From CALHVX01 sp964640725 (GTDB lineage Bacteria > Pseudomonadota > Gammaproteobacteria > Pseudomonadales > Azotimanducaceae), in the NCBI GenBank assembly GCA_964640725.1, contig CAZXIJ010000022.1, positions 6,165-70,164 on the forward strand: DNA of 64,000 nucleotides. The letters are read 5' to 3'. Numbering within the stretch: position 1 is the stretch's first letter; each line of letters begins with the position of its first letter. This document shows, piece after piece, positions 8,598 to 17,258 of this stretch. The notes beneath the pieces were generated by a model. The model worked only from the letters and a program-made list of their open reading frames with translations. It searched no databases and was not told the origin of the DNA. Both the position numbers and the translations under genes were made by a program.

Positions 8598-9161
8598 GTG
8601 ACCATCAAATCAGACCGCTGGATTCGCAGACAGGCCGAGCAGGGCATGATCGAGCCCTACGAAGCGGGCCAGGTGCGCCGCCGGGGCAACGACAAGCTGA
8701 TCAGCTACGGCACGTCGAGCTACGGCTACGACGTGCGCTGTCAGCCCCAGTTCAAGGTGTTTACGAATATTCACAGCGCGACGGTGGATCCCAAAGACTT
8801 TGACGACCGCAGCTTTGTCGACATCGAAAACGACGTGTGCGTGATTCCGCCGAATTCCTTTGCGCTCGCGAGCACCGTGGAGTACTTCCGGATTCCGGAA
8901 GACGTGCTGGTGATCTGCCTGGGCAAGAGCACCTACGCGCGCTGCGGCATCATCGTCAACGTCACGCCGCTGGAGCCGGAGTGGGAAGGGCACGTCACCC
9001 TGGAGTTTTCGAACACGACGAGCCTGCCGGCCAAGATCTACGCCAACGAGGGCGTGGCGCAGATGCTGTTCTTTCAGTCGGACGAGCGCTGCGAGGTCAC
9101 CTACAAGGACCGCGGCGGCAAATATCAGGGCCAGCGGGGCGTCACGCTGCCGCGTCCCTAG
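8598..9161 (+). CDS. dcd: dCTP deaminase
   Basis: A 187-residue trimeric enzyme that deaminates dCTP to dUTP, feeding thymidylate synthesis. The catalytic region is LVICLGKSTYARCGIIVNVTPLEPEWEGHV (split here only in function: GKSTYARCGI binds the phosphates and PLEPEWEG holds the catalytic glutamate). The N-terminal SYGTSSYGYDVRC is also conserved. The GTG start has AAGGAGA eight bases upstream. It follows apbC by 25 bases and is probably cotranscribed; the apbC-dcd neighbourhood recurs in Pseudomonas-like genomes. Confidence 0.97.
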   Translation: MTIKSDRWIRRQAEQGMIEPYEAGQVRRRGNDKLISYGTSSYGYDVRCQPQFKVFTNIHSATVDPKDFDDRSFVDIENDVCVIPPNSFALASTVEYFRIPEDVLVICLGKSTYARCGIIVNVTPLEPEWEGHVTLEFSNTTSLPAKIYANEGVAQMLFFQSDERCEVTYKDRGGKYQGQRGVTLPRP

Positions 9162-9175
9162 CTCGGGTCTGTTGG

Positions 9176-10195
9176 CTAGCGGAACACCACCGCCGGGCCG
9201 TCGCTCCGGGCGATGACCTCGCCAATGCGCAGGGGCGTCTCGCCCTGCTCGCGCAGAATCGCCATGGCGCTGTCGGCCTGGTCCGCCGGCACGCACAGCA
9301 CGAAACCGATGCCGCAGTTGAAGGTGCGCAGCATCTCTTCTTCGGCAACGTTGCCGGCCTGCTGCAGCCAGGCGAACACCTCCGGCCACTGCCAGCTGTC
9401 GCGATCGATCGCCGCGGCCAGCGTCTCGCCGGGCAACATACGCGGCAGGTTTTCCTGAAAGCCGCCGCCGGTGATGTGCACCATGCCGTGCACGGCCATG
9501 CCGCTGCGCAGCGCTGCGAGCACGCTGCGCACGTAAATGCGCGTCGGCTCCAGCAGGGCGTCGAGCAGCTTGTTGCCGGGGGCTTCCTGCTGCGCCGCGA
9601 GGATCGCGCGGATCAGGCTGTAGCCGTTGGAGTGGGGGCCGCTGCTGGGCAGGGCCAGGAGCTGGTCGCCGGCCTTGATCTGCTGCCCGTCGATGATTTT
9701 GGCGCGCTCCACTACGGCGACGCAAAAGCCGGCCAAGTCGTAGTCCCCGGCGCCGTAGTGCCCGGGCATCTCGGCGGTCTCGCCGCCGGCCAGCGCGCAG
9801 CCCGCCAGCGTGCAGCCATCGGCGATGCTGCGAATCACGCGCTCGGCGACATCCACGTCGAGCGCGCCGGTGGCGTAGTAGTCCAGGAACAGCAGGGGCT
9901 CGGCCCCGGTTACGAGCACGTCGTTGACGCACATGGCGACCAGGTCCTGGCCGATGGTGTCGTGGCGGTTGTGGTCGATCGCGAGCCGCAGCTTGGTGCC
10001 GACGCCGTCCGTACCGGTCACCAGAATGGGTTCCTGGAGCCCGGAAGGCAGGGCCGTCAGGGCCGCAAAGCCGCCCAGGCCGGACAACATCTCGGGGCGG
10101 CGGGTGGCCGCGGTGGCGTCGCGGATCCGCGAGACCAGTTCGTTACCGGCGTCGATGTCGACGCCGGCGTCGCGGTAAGTGATCTGCTTGCTCAT
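9176..10195 (-). CDS. purM: Phosphoribosylformylglycinamidine cyclo-ligase (AIR synthetase)
   Basis: A 339-residue ATP-dependent enzyme that closes the imidazole ring to form AIR in purine synthesis. YRDAGVDIDAGNELV is the family N-terminus. VTGTDGVGTKLRLA is the phosphate-binding segment, and TGGGFQENLPRML and LPSSGPHSNGYSLIR are conserved. The gene converges on dcd with 14 bases between stops and is divergent from the DUF2066 gene. purN, often the next gene, is not present here. Confidence 0.97.
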   Translation of the reverse strand: MSKQITYRDAGVDIDAGNELVSRIRDATAATRRPEMLSGLGGFAALTALPSGLQEPILVTGTDGVGTKLRLAIDHNRHDTIGQDLVAMCVNDVLVTGAEPLLFLDYYATGALDVDVAERVIRSIADGCTLAGCALAGGETAEMPGHYGAGDYDLAGFCVAVVERAKIIDGQQIKAGDQLLALPSSGPHSNGYSLIRAILAAQQEAPGNKLLDALLEPTRIYVRSVLAALRSGMAVHGMVHITGGGFQENLPRMLPGETLAAAIDRDSWQWPEVFAWLQQAGNVAEEEMLRTFNCGIGFVLCVPADQADSAMAILREQGETPLRIGEVIARSDGPAVVFR

Positions 10196-10272
10196 CGTTG
10201 CCCGGCACGCGAAGGGGCGCGAGTCTAGCAGACCTGTGCGGGGCTTCCCGCGTTTCCGGTAAACTCGCCGCC

Positions 10273-11379
10273 ATGAAAAAACTGCACGACATGCCTGGCC
10301 GTCTGGCCCTGTTTTTGCTGGGCCTTGGCCTGGCGCTGAGCGCCGCCACGGCCCGGTCCGAGGTGGTCGAGTGGCTCTATCAGGTCACAGTGCCGGTGGC
10401 CGATCAGAGCCCGGCGGCCCAGAGCGAAGCGTCCAGCGCCGCGCTGGCGGAAGTGCTGGTGCGGGTCAGCGGCGTCGCGCCGCTGCCGGAGTCGGCGGCG
10501 CTGGCCGGCGCCCTGCGCGCGCCAGAGCGCTACTACAGCCAATTCCGCTACGTGGCGCCCACGCCCGAGGCGCCGGAGTTGAAAGCGCGTTTCGACTTCG
10601 CCTCCGGGGTCATTCTGGACCTCGCCAAGCAACTGCAGCTGCCGGTCTGGTGGGCCAACCGGCCCCGGGTGGTGCCCTGGGTGCTGGTGCGCGATGGGGC
10701 CGAGCGCGTGGTCACGGCCAACCTTGAAGACCCCTTTGCCGCAGCGCTGGCGGATCGGGCGCGGCAGCGCGGCGTGCCCATGCAGCTGCCACAGGCGGAC
10801 GAGCAGGGCGAAGCACCGGTGCCGGTAAGCAGCATCGCCCGGAACGATCAGGCCGCGTTGACCCTGGCCTCCGGCGCTTACGACGGTGAGGCCCTGGTGG
10901 TTGCCCAGGTCACGCGCCGCGGCGGCCGGTTGCTGGCCCGGGGCAGCCTGATGCTGGATGGCGAGGCCATTGGCTTCCAGACCGCGGCGGTCGATCTGGC
11001 GGGGCTCGGCGCCGCCACGGCAGACGCGATCGCCGAAGAGCTGGCGGCCCGGTTTGCGGCCCGGGGCGGCGGCGGGCTGCTGGCGCTACGGCTGCACGGC
11101 GTCACCAATCCGACCGACTACGCGGTGGTGCTCGGCTACCTGCGCGGCCTTGAGTTTATCGACCGGATATCTCTGGATGCGCTCAGCGGGTCCGTGTTGT
11201 CCCTGTCCGTCGCCTCCCAGGCCGGTGCGGACCGGTTCCTGCAGCTGCTGACCGTTGACGGCATGCTGGCGCCCCTGGCTCTGGATCCCGTGCGGCAGGG
11301 GCCGGGTACCCTGGCGCCGCCGCCGGTACTTGCCGGCCCGGCGCTCGACCTGCGTTACCTGGGTGCCGCGATTCCGTGA
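10273..11379 (+). CDS. DUF2066 family exported protein
   Basis: A 368-residue protein of unknown function in the DUF2066 family of gammaproteobacteria. An N-terminal signal peptide (LALFLLGLGLALSAATARS) suggests export. Family features visible are WLYQVTVPVADQSPAAQ near the mature N-terminus, LAEVLVRVSGV, and WWANRPRVVPWVLV. The placement is typical: divergent from purM and upstream of hda. The ATG at 10273 is preferred over an open frame reaching 10198 because it gives the intact signal peptide. The 3' end overlaps the next gene by GTGA. Confidence 0.88.
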   Translation: MKKLHDMPGRLALFLLGLGLALSAATARSEVVEWLYQVTVPVADQSPAAQSEASSAALAEVLVRVSGVAPLPESAALAGALRAPERYYSQFRYVAPTPEAPELKARFDFASGVILDLAKQLQLPVWWANRPRVVPWVLVRDGAERVVTANLEDPFAAALADRARQRGVPMQLPQADEQGEAPVPVSSIARNDQAALTLASGAYDGEALVVAQVTRRGGRLLARGSLMLDGEAIGFQTAAVDLAGLGAATADAIAEELAARFAARGGGGLLALRLHGVTNPTDYAVVLGYLRGLEFIDRISLDALSGSVLSLSVASQAGADRFLQLLTVDGMLAPLALDPVRQGPGTLAPPPVLAGPALDLRYLGAAIP

Positions 11380-11966
11380 GCTGGCTGCCCAATGCCATTT
11401 CGCTGCTGCGTTTGTTGCTGGTGATTCCCACCGCGGTGCTGCTGTCCCGGGCCGAGTACGGCACCGCGCTGGTATTGATGATTGTGGCCGGCATCAGCGA
11501 CGGGCTCGACGGCTATCTGGCCCGGCGCTACGACTGGTTCAGCCGCTTTGGCGCCATCATCGACCCGCTGGCCGACAAGTTCCTGGTAATGACGATGGTG
11601 GTGGTGTTTGCGATCCAATCGCTGATTCCGCTGTGGCTGCTCGCCATCATCATCGGGCGCGACGTCATCATCGTCGCAGGCGGCGTGCTCTACCGGGTGT
11701 TGTTCGGGCCCTTCGAGATGGCGCCCAGCCTGCTGAGCAAGGCCAACACGGCAGCGCAGATGCTGGCGCTGATCATGATCATGATCTCCCTGTGCAACTT
11801 CGGAGACCTGAGCCTGTTCTGCCGCCAGGTCATGTGGCCCTGGGGGCTTTGGATTCTCGCGGCGCTCGGTCTGCTTTCGGGCCTGCACTACGTGGCCACC
11901 TGGGGCTACCGGGCGTCCGTGCACCAGCGTCGCCGGGCCCGGCAAAGCCACGGGGCGGCGTCCTGA
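11376..11966 (+). CDS. CDP-alcohol phosphatidyltransferase family membrane protein
   Basis: A 196-residue integral membrane enzyme of the class that joins a CDP-activated lipid to an alcohol, such as PgsA or cardiolipin-type synthases. The signature D-G-x2-D-G-x2-A-R...G-x3-D-x3-D is intact as SDGLDGYLARR followed by FGAIIDPLADK. Several hydrophobic helices follow. The substrate cannot be read from sequence; a PgsA-like phosphatidylglycerophosphate synthase is possible, but the position in a DUF2066-hda operon suggests an accessory member. The GTG start overlaps the DUF2066 stop (GTGA). Confidence 0.9.
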   Translation: MSWLPNAISLLRLLLVIPTAVLLSRAEYGTALVLMIVAGISDGLDGYLARRYDWFSRFGAIIDPLADKFLVMTMVVVFAIQSLIPLWLLAIIIGRDVIIVAGGVLYRVLFGPFEMAPSLLSKANTAAQMLALIMIMISLCNFGDLSLFCRQVMWPWGLWILAALGLLSGLHYVATWGYRASVHQRRRARQSHGAAS

Positions 11967-12867
11967 GCGCGCTGCACCCGCAGCAGAGCTTTCGCTTTGC
12001 GCCCAGCGAGCACGCGCGTTTTGACAACTTCGAAGCGGGCGCCAACACCGAGCTGCTGCAGCGCCTGCAAGCCCCCCTTGCAGAGCCCCGCGCCTTTGAC
12101 GGCATCTGGCTGTTCGGTCCGGCCGGTCGCGGCAAGTCTCACCTGCTGCAGGCCACTGCGCAGGCGGCGGCTGCGCAGGACTCGTCTGCTGCGCAGGACT
12201 CGTCTGCTGCGCAGGACGAGCCTGCGGCGTCGCTACAGGTCGNNNNNNNNNNNNNNNNNNNNNNNNNNNNNNNNNNNNNNNNNNNNNNNNNNNNNNNNNN
12301 NNNNNNNNNNNNNNNNNNNNNNNNNNNNNNNNNNNNNNNNNNGCTGCGCAGGACTCGTCTGCTGCGCAGGACGAGCCTGCGGCGTCGCTACAGGTCGCCT
12401 ATCTGCCGCTGGCTCGCATCGCGAGTCCGCTGGCGCTGGAAGGGCTGGAGGCTATGGACCTGGTGCTGCTCGACGACATCGACCGCTGGCTCGGCTCCGA
12501 AGATCACGAGCGCGCGCTGATGGCGCTCTATACCGGCCTGTTCCAGAGCGGTGCGCGGCTGGTGGTGGCCTCGGTCGCAGCGCCGGCCGCCCTCGTGACC
12601 GTGCTGCCTGACCTGGCCTCCCGGTTGCGTGCGCTCGCGAGTTTCGAGCTGCAGGACATTGACGACGACGCGCGTGCCCGGGTGCTGGTGGCGCGGGCTC
12701 AGCAGCGCGGGCTGCCGCTGGCGCCGGAGCCGCTGCGCTACTGGCTGCGCCGGGGACCCCGGGACCTGAAGCGGCTGCTGGAAGATCTGGAGTTGCTGCT
12801 CGACGACGCGCTGGGAGAGCAGAGCCCGGTCACGGTCAACTCCGTTAAACGAGTGCTGCAGCTGTGA
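11963..12867 (+). CDS. hda: DnaA-homologous regulator Hda, with hexapeptide repeat insert and assembly gap
   Basis: Hda is the DnaA-like AAA+ protein that, with the sliding clamp, stimulates ATP hydrolysis by DnaA after initiation (RIDA). Walker A is FGPAGRGKSHLLQA and Walker B is LVLLDDIDRW. The C-terminal lid GPRDLKRLLEDLELLLDDAL matches the family. The N-terminus (LHPQQSFRFAPSEHARFDNF) begins right at a CTG that overlaps the upstream stop as CTGA; no ATG, GTG or TTG lies nearby, so CTG is the apparent start. Between Walker A and the next strand (VAYLPLARI) is a run of AAQDSS/AAQDEP repeats containing the N gap. The frame differs across the 100 Ns only because their length is arbitrary. Confidence 0.9.
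12170..12223 (+). repeat. 18-bp tandem repeat in hda
   Basis: Three units are visible left of the gap: GCTGCGCAGGACTCGTCT at 12170-12187 and 12188-12205, then a variant ending GACGAGCCT at 12206-12223. They encode AAQDSS, AAQDSS and AAQDEP in the hda frame. Two units recur right of the gap at 12343-12378. Confidence 0.9.
12243..12342. other. Assembly gap (100 N) in hda
   Basis: Exactly 100 Ns. The 55 bases before the gap (12188-12242) are identical to the 55 bases after it (12343-12397). This is what an unmerged contig overlap looks like. Merging the copies would give a continuous Hda reading frame. Confidence 0.95.
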
Positions 12868-13973
12868 GCGACGGGGCCCGGACCGGGCGCTTTGCCTTTA
12901 CCGGGGGCGGCACGGCCGGTCATGTCGTGCCGGCCTTGCCGGTGGCCCGAGCGCTGCGGGCCAGCGGCCACACGGTGCTCTGGATCGGTTCCCGGAGCGG
13001 TCTGGAAGCCCGGCTGGTGCAGGGGCAGGTCGACGGCTATCACGGGATCGCGGCCGGCAAGCTGCGCCGCTACTGGTCCTGGCAAAATCTGCGGGACGCG
13101 TTTGCGGTGCTGGCCGGCATCCTGCAGGCGCTGTGGCTGGTGCCACGCCTGCGGCTTGACGCCGTGTTCTCCAAGGGCGGATTCGTCAGCTTTCCCGTGG
13201 TGTTCGCTGCCTGGGTATGGCGGGTGCCCGTGGTCGCCCACGAGTCCGATCGCTCTCCCGGGCTTGCGAACCGGTTGGCCTATCCGTTCATTCAAGCCCT
13301 GTGCACGAACTTTCCAGAGGTACCGACCCGCTTTGACGGGCCGGTCGAACACACCGGCACGCCGCTGCGACAGCAGCTGCTGGACGGCGATGCGGAGCGC
13401 GGTCGCGCTTTTCTCTTTCCGGACGTCGCCGCTGACGCGCCGCCCCTGCCACTGCTGCTGATTACCGGGGGCAGCCTGGGTGCCGACCGGCTCAACGCCG
13501 CCGTCGCCGATGCCATTGAACCGCTGTGCTCGCGTTATCGCGTGGCCCACGTGTGCGGGCCGGGCAAGGTGCCGGCGGGCAATGTGCCCGGGGGAGATCT
13601 GCTCGCCAATTACCGGGCCCTGGAATTTGTGACCGACGCCTGGGGCGATGTGCTGGCCGCCGCCGATCTGGTGGTATCCCGGGCCGGCGCCAACGCCCTG
13701 TTCGAGCTGTTGGAGCTGCGCAAGCCGACCCTGTTCGTGCCGCTGTCACTGGCGGCCAGCCGCGGCGACCAGATCGAGAACGCAGCCTATGCCCGGGACC
13801 AGGGTCTCGCCGAGGTGCTGAGCGAGGCCGAGCTGACCACCGATACCCTGATCGCGGGTATCGACACCCTGGCGGCCCGGGCCCCGCAGCTGCGCGCTGC
13901 CCTGGGTCAGCTCGAGCGCCCGGACGCGACGCAGCGCATCGTCACGATGCTGGTAAACTGCGCGGCCCTCTGA
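12864..13973 (+). CDS. MurG-like UDP-GlcNAc glycosyltransferase, Bacillus/Clostridium type
   Basis: A 369-residue GT28-family glycosyltransferase. The N-terminal GGGTAGHVVPALPVARAL is the lipid-phosphate-binding glycine-rich loop, and the C-terminal domain has LITGGSLGADRLN and VVSRAGANALFELL, the UDP-GlcNAc-binding side. MurG adds GlcNAc to lipid I in peptidoglycan synthesis. The sequence KLRRYWSWQN...DAVFSKGGFVSFPVV...AHESDRSPGLANR looks like the Firmicutes-type MurG rather than the E. coli-type found in the dcw cluster. It may therefore be a second, specialised enzyme. The GTG start overlaps the hda stop (GTGA), so its expression is coupled to hda. Confidence 0.82.
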   Translation: MSDGARTGRFAFTGGGTAGHVVPALPVARALRASGHTVLWIGSRSGLEARLVQGQVDGYHGIAAGKLRRYWSWQNLRDAFAVLAGILQALWLVPRLRLDAVFSKGGFVSFPVVFAAWVWRVPVVAHESDRSPGLANRLAYPFIQALCTNFPEVPTRFDGPVEHTGTPLRQQLLDGDAERGRAFLFPDVAADAPPLPLLLITGGSLGADRLNAAVADAIEPLCSRYRVAHVCGPGKVPAGNVPGGDLLANYRALEFVTDAWGDVLAAADLVVSRAGANALFELLELRKPTLFVPLSLAASRGDQIENAAYARDQGLAEVLSEAELTTDTLIAGIDTLAARAPQLRAALGQLERPDATQRIVTMLVNCAAL

Positions 13974-13994
13974 CCTGGCCCGATCCTGGCACCG

Positions 13995-15173
13995 ATGTTT
14001 ACTGTCAAAACCCTCAACCAGATCGCGCTGCGCGGCCTGGAACGTTTTCCCCGGGATCGCTACGAGCTGAGCGGCGAGTTTGCGGACCCGGACGCGCTGC
14101 TGCTGCGCAGCCATCGGCTGGCAGCCGACGATCTGGGCCCGGGGCTGCGGGCCGTTGCCCGCGCTGGCGCCGGCGTCAACAACGTGCCGGTCGACGCCTG
14201 TTCGGAGCGCGGGATCGTGGTGTTCAACACGCCGGGCGCCAACGCCAACTCCGTAAAAGAACTGGTGATCGCGGCGCTGCTGCTGACGGGCCGGGACCTG
14301 ATTGGCGGCATCAACTATGTGCGCTCCCTGGCCGCGATCGATGACGAGGCCGAACTCAACCGGCTGGTCGAGGCGGAGAAAAAGAAGTTTCGGGGCACGG
14401 AGCTGCGGGGCAAGGCGCTTGGGGTGGTCGGCCTGGGGGCCATCGGCTCCATGGTGGCGCGCGCTGCCCTCGATCTGGGCATGGATGTGCTCGGCTATGA
14501 CCCGGCGATCTCTGTGGACGCGGCCTGGCGCCTGCCCAGCGAGGTGCAGCGCATGGAAAACCTGCCGAGCCTGTTTGCCCGCGCCGATTTCGTGACCCTG
14601 CACGTGCCGCTGCTGCCAGCGACCACCGGCCTTGTGAACGAAGAAAGCCTGAAGGCCTTCAAGCCGGGCAGCGTGCTGCTGAACTTCGCCCGGCAGCCGA
14701 TCGTCGACACGCCGGCGCTGACGGCGGCCCTGAACGATGATCGCCTGCGCCGCTACGTGGCGGACTTTCCGGTGCCCGGGCTGACGGATCACCCCCGGGT
14801 GCTGTTGACGCCACACCTGGGCGCCAGCACGTCCGAGGCGGAGGAGAACTGCGCGGTGATGGCCGCCGATCAGCTGCGCGCTTTTCTGGAGACCGGCAAC
14901 ATCCGCAACAGCGTGAACTTTCCTGTTGTACAGCTGGAACCGTCGAGCGCGCCGCGCCTGGCGGTGATCAACCGCAACGTCCCGGGCATGATCGGCAATA
15001 TCACCTCGGCGCTCGCCGAGCACGACATCAACGTGCTCGATATGCTGAACAAGAGCCGGGACGACCTTGCCTACAACCTGATCGACCTGTCGGCGGAGCC
15101 GACCGCGGCGTTGCTGTCGCAGATCTGCGCGATCGACAGCGTGGTCGATGCGCGGGCCATGGGTATCGTCTGA
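13995..15173 (+). CDS. serA: D-3-phosphoglycerate dehydrogenase with ACT domain
   Basis: A 392-residue NAD-dependent dehydrogenase of the short SerA type, catalysing the first step of serine synthesis. VARAGAGVNNVPVDACSERG and the Rossmann motif VVGLGAIGSMVARAA are clear. The catalytic histidine is in LTPHLGASTSEAEENCAV, and the catalytic arginine is in LLNFARQPIVD. A C-terminal ACT domain (LAVINRNVPGMIGNITSALAEHDINVLDM) would sense serine. The ATG follows the MurG-like gene by 21 bases. serC lies elsewhere in this window (35333). Confidence 0.94.
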   Translation: MFTVKTLNQIALRGLERFPRDRYELSGEFADPDALLLRSHRLAADDLGPGLRAVARAGAGVNNVPVDACSERGIVVFNTPGANANSVKELVIAALLLTGRDLIGGINYVRSLAAIDDEAELNRLVEAEKKKFRGTELRGKALGVVGLGAIGSMVARAALDLGMDVLGYDPAISVDAAWRLPSEVQRMENLPSLFARADFVTLHVPLLPATTGLVNEESLKAFKPGSVLLNFARQPIVDTPALTAALNDDRLRRYVADFPVPGLTDHPRVLLTPHLGASTSEAEENCAVMAADQLRAFLETGNIRNSVNFPVVQLEPSSAPRLAVINRNVPGMIGNITSALAEHDINVLDMLNKSRDDLAYNLIDLSAEPTAALLSQICAIDSVVDARAMGIV

Positions 15174-15200
15174 CGCCTTGTCAGGTCGCGCAGTGCCGGC

Positions 15201-17239
15201 TTACGAAGAAGCGCCGAAACGGTAGCCACGGCGCGCCTGGCGCGTCCGGAAGCGTCGGGGCGAGACGGTGCCGGCAACGGCCGCGCTGACCACCGGCGGT
15301 GTGCCCGTCAGCTGGGCCGCCAGCACTGCGGCGCACAGCGGCGCGCTGCTAAAGCCATGAGAACCGTGCCCGCCGCTGACCCAGTGGCCCGGGTCGGGCG
15401 TGTCCGGATCGCTGTAGAGCATGCCCGCCACCGGCAACCGGTCTGAGCTGACCACCCGCGTGCCCCGCACCGGCTGGCTCGCGGCAGCGCCGGCTGGCAG
15501 CTGCCGGCGGTTGTGGGCGCTGGCGGCGGCCGGCGACCAGGGGCGGTACTCGTAGCTGGCGCCCAGCAGGAACGCCTTGTCGCTGGCGGCGCCGGGGACG
15601 GGAACCCTAACGGGGACCCTTACGGGAACCCTTACGGGAACCCTTACGGGGACCCTTACGGGAACCCNNNNNNNNNNNNNNNNNNNNNNNNNNNNNNNNN
15701 NNNNNNNNNNNNNNNNNNNNNNNNNNNNNNNNNNNNNNNNNNNNNNNNNNNNNNNNNNNNNNNNNNNACCCGGTACGTGCTGCCCACCAGCGGCAGCGCT
15801 GGCGCGACTGCCGGGTCGTGCAGCTGTTCCAGCTGCCCGCCGAGGGGCGCAAGCTCCAGGTAGCGGGCGCGCGCGAGGGCCAGGATACCCGTCCCGCTGG
15901 TATCGACGCGTACGCCGGCAAAGGGTGCTGAATCTCTGACCGGCTGCTGCCAGCGGCAACGAATCGCAGGCGCGTCGGTCAGCCAGCGCAGCAGCGCCGG
16001 CCCGTGCAGGGCGCCTGCGTGGCGAAGCCACAGCGCGCCGAGACAGTCGAGCTCGTCGCGCTGCGCGTGTCCATCACCGGTCCACAGGGCTCGGGCCGCG
16101 GCCGGGTCCAGAGCCATCAGCCAATCGCCGGTGGCGCTGTAGCGCTCGGCGAGCCGGTGCTGTTTGGCCAGGGCACTCTCGTCGGCGGCCAGCTGCAGCA
16201 CGCCGTCCGTGGCCCAGCCCGGCCAGCGTCGCAGCCAGGCGTCGCTGTGCAGCTGCGCTGCCAGGCGGACGGCGGCCGCCGGCGTGCCATCGGCCAGCAG
16301 CCGGCTGTGGGTGACCGCCGCCGGCAGGGTGCTGGCACCGGTGGGCGCAGCACCGGCTTCGAACAGCTCGCTGGGCTGGCCGCAGTCGGCCAGGGCCCGG
16401 GCCAGGCTGGCACCAGCAATGCCGGCGCCCACGATCTGGATGCCGTGCTCGCGGGCGCGCGCCCGGGCTTCCGCCACCGCGGCGGGCAAGGGCAGCGGCC
16501 GGTGTTTGGTCAGGGTGCCCGCGAGGGTCTCGCGCTTGTGCGGTCGCTGATCGACGCGCCGCATTTCGAAGCCGGCGTCGGCCAGCGCACGCCGCACACG
16601 CCCGGCGGCGGTAAAGGTGGTGACCGTAGCGGCGCGCGCGGACAGTCCGGGCAACCGGCCGAGCAGTGGCGGTGCCCACAGCTCGGGGTTCTGGTCCGGC
16701 GCGAAGCCGTCCAGCCACCAGGCGTCGACCTCGCGAAAGCCCTGCTGCTCGAGCTCGGTGAGCGCATCGGCGGCGTCGCCGAAGTAAAAGTGCAGGGAGA
16801 CCCGGCCATCGTCGAGCAAGCGGTGGTGCCAGCCGCTGACCGTGGGCGGGTAGCAGGCGGCGAGATCGGCGTAGGCCGGCAGCGCGTCCTGGCGGCGCGT
16901 GCACAGCTCGCGCCACTGATCGAGGCTCAGCGGATGCTTCTCGACGGTGATGTATTGCAGTCGCCCGCCGGGCTGCCGGGCCCAGGCCTGAAGCAGGGTC
17001 GCAAGGTTCAGGCCGGTGCCAAAACCCAGCTCTGCGACGGTAAAGCGCGGCGCCTGCTGCCAGCGCGCGGGCAGGTCAGCGGGCGCCAGGAACACGCGCT
17101 GCGTCTCCGCCGCGCCGTCTGGCGCGTGATAGATGTCATCGAAGTCCAGCGCGCGCGGCTGGTCGCCCTGCCACGCCAGCCGCGGCGGTGTCAGGGGCTC
17201 GCCGCACAGGGGCGGCGCGCCGGCGGCGGAGCGGCTCAT
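15201..17239 (-). CDS. mnmC: Bifunctional tRNA 5-methylaminomethyl-2-thiouridine synthase MnmC, interrupted by an assembly gap
   Basis: MnmC completes the mnm5s2U modification at the tRNA wobble position. The N-terminal methyltransferase domain shows FTVAELGFGTGLNLATLL and DAWWLDGFAPDQNPELW. The C-terminal FAD domain begins at IQIVGAGIAGASLARALADC and ends with GTRVVSSDRLPVAGML and VSGGHGSHGFSSAPL. The ATG at 17239 lies 19 bases after the sulfurtransferase stop. The gap falls in the FAD domain, between LPLVGSTYRV and a run of PVRV tetrapeptides that precedes LLGASYEYR. The frame change across the Ns is an artefact of their fixed length. Confidence 0.93.
15598..15667 (+). repeat. 12-bp tandem repeat in mnmC (PVRV repeats)
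   Basis: Six consecutive units of ACGGG[A/G]ACCCT[T/A] run from 15598 into the N gap at 15668. Read on the minus strand in the mnmC frame, each unit gives the tetrapeptide VPVR. The total copy number is unknown because the array runs into the gap. Confidence 0.92.
15668..15767. other. Assembly gap (100 N) in mnmC
   Basis: Exactly 100 Ns, entered from the left in the middle of a 12-bp tandem array and exited at ACCCGGTACG, which begins with a partial repeat-like ACCC. The tandem array is the probable cause of the break. Confidence 0.95.
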
Positions 17240-17258
17240 GGCTGCAGGGAGCGGGCGG

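Noticed and set aside
11963..12867. hda as a frameshifted pseudogene
   Set aside because: The frame change occurs only across 100 Ns of arbitrary length; both halves are intact and the flanks overlap by 55 bases.
15598..15667. 12-bp repeats as a CRISPR array
   Set aside because: Units are contiguous with no spacers and lie inside the mnmC reading frame.
15201..17239. mnmC as two separate or broken genes
   Set aside because: The frame change again coincides with an N gap, and both catalytic domains are complete around it.
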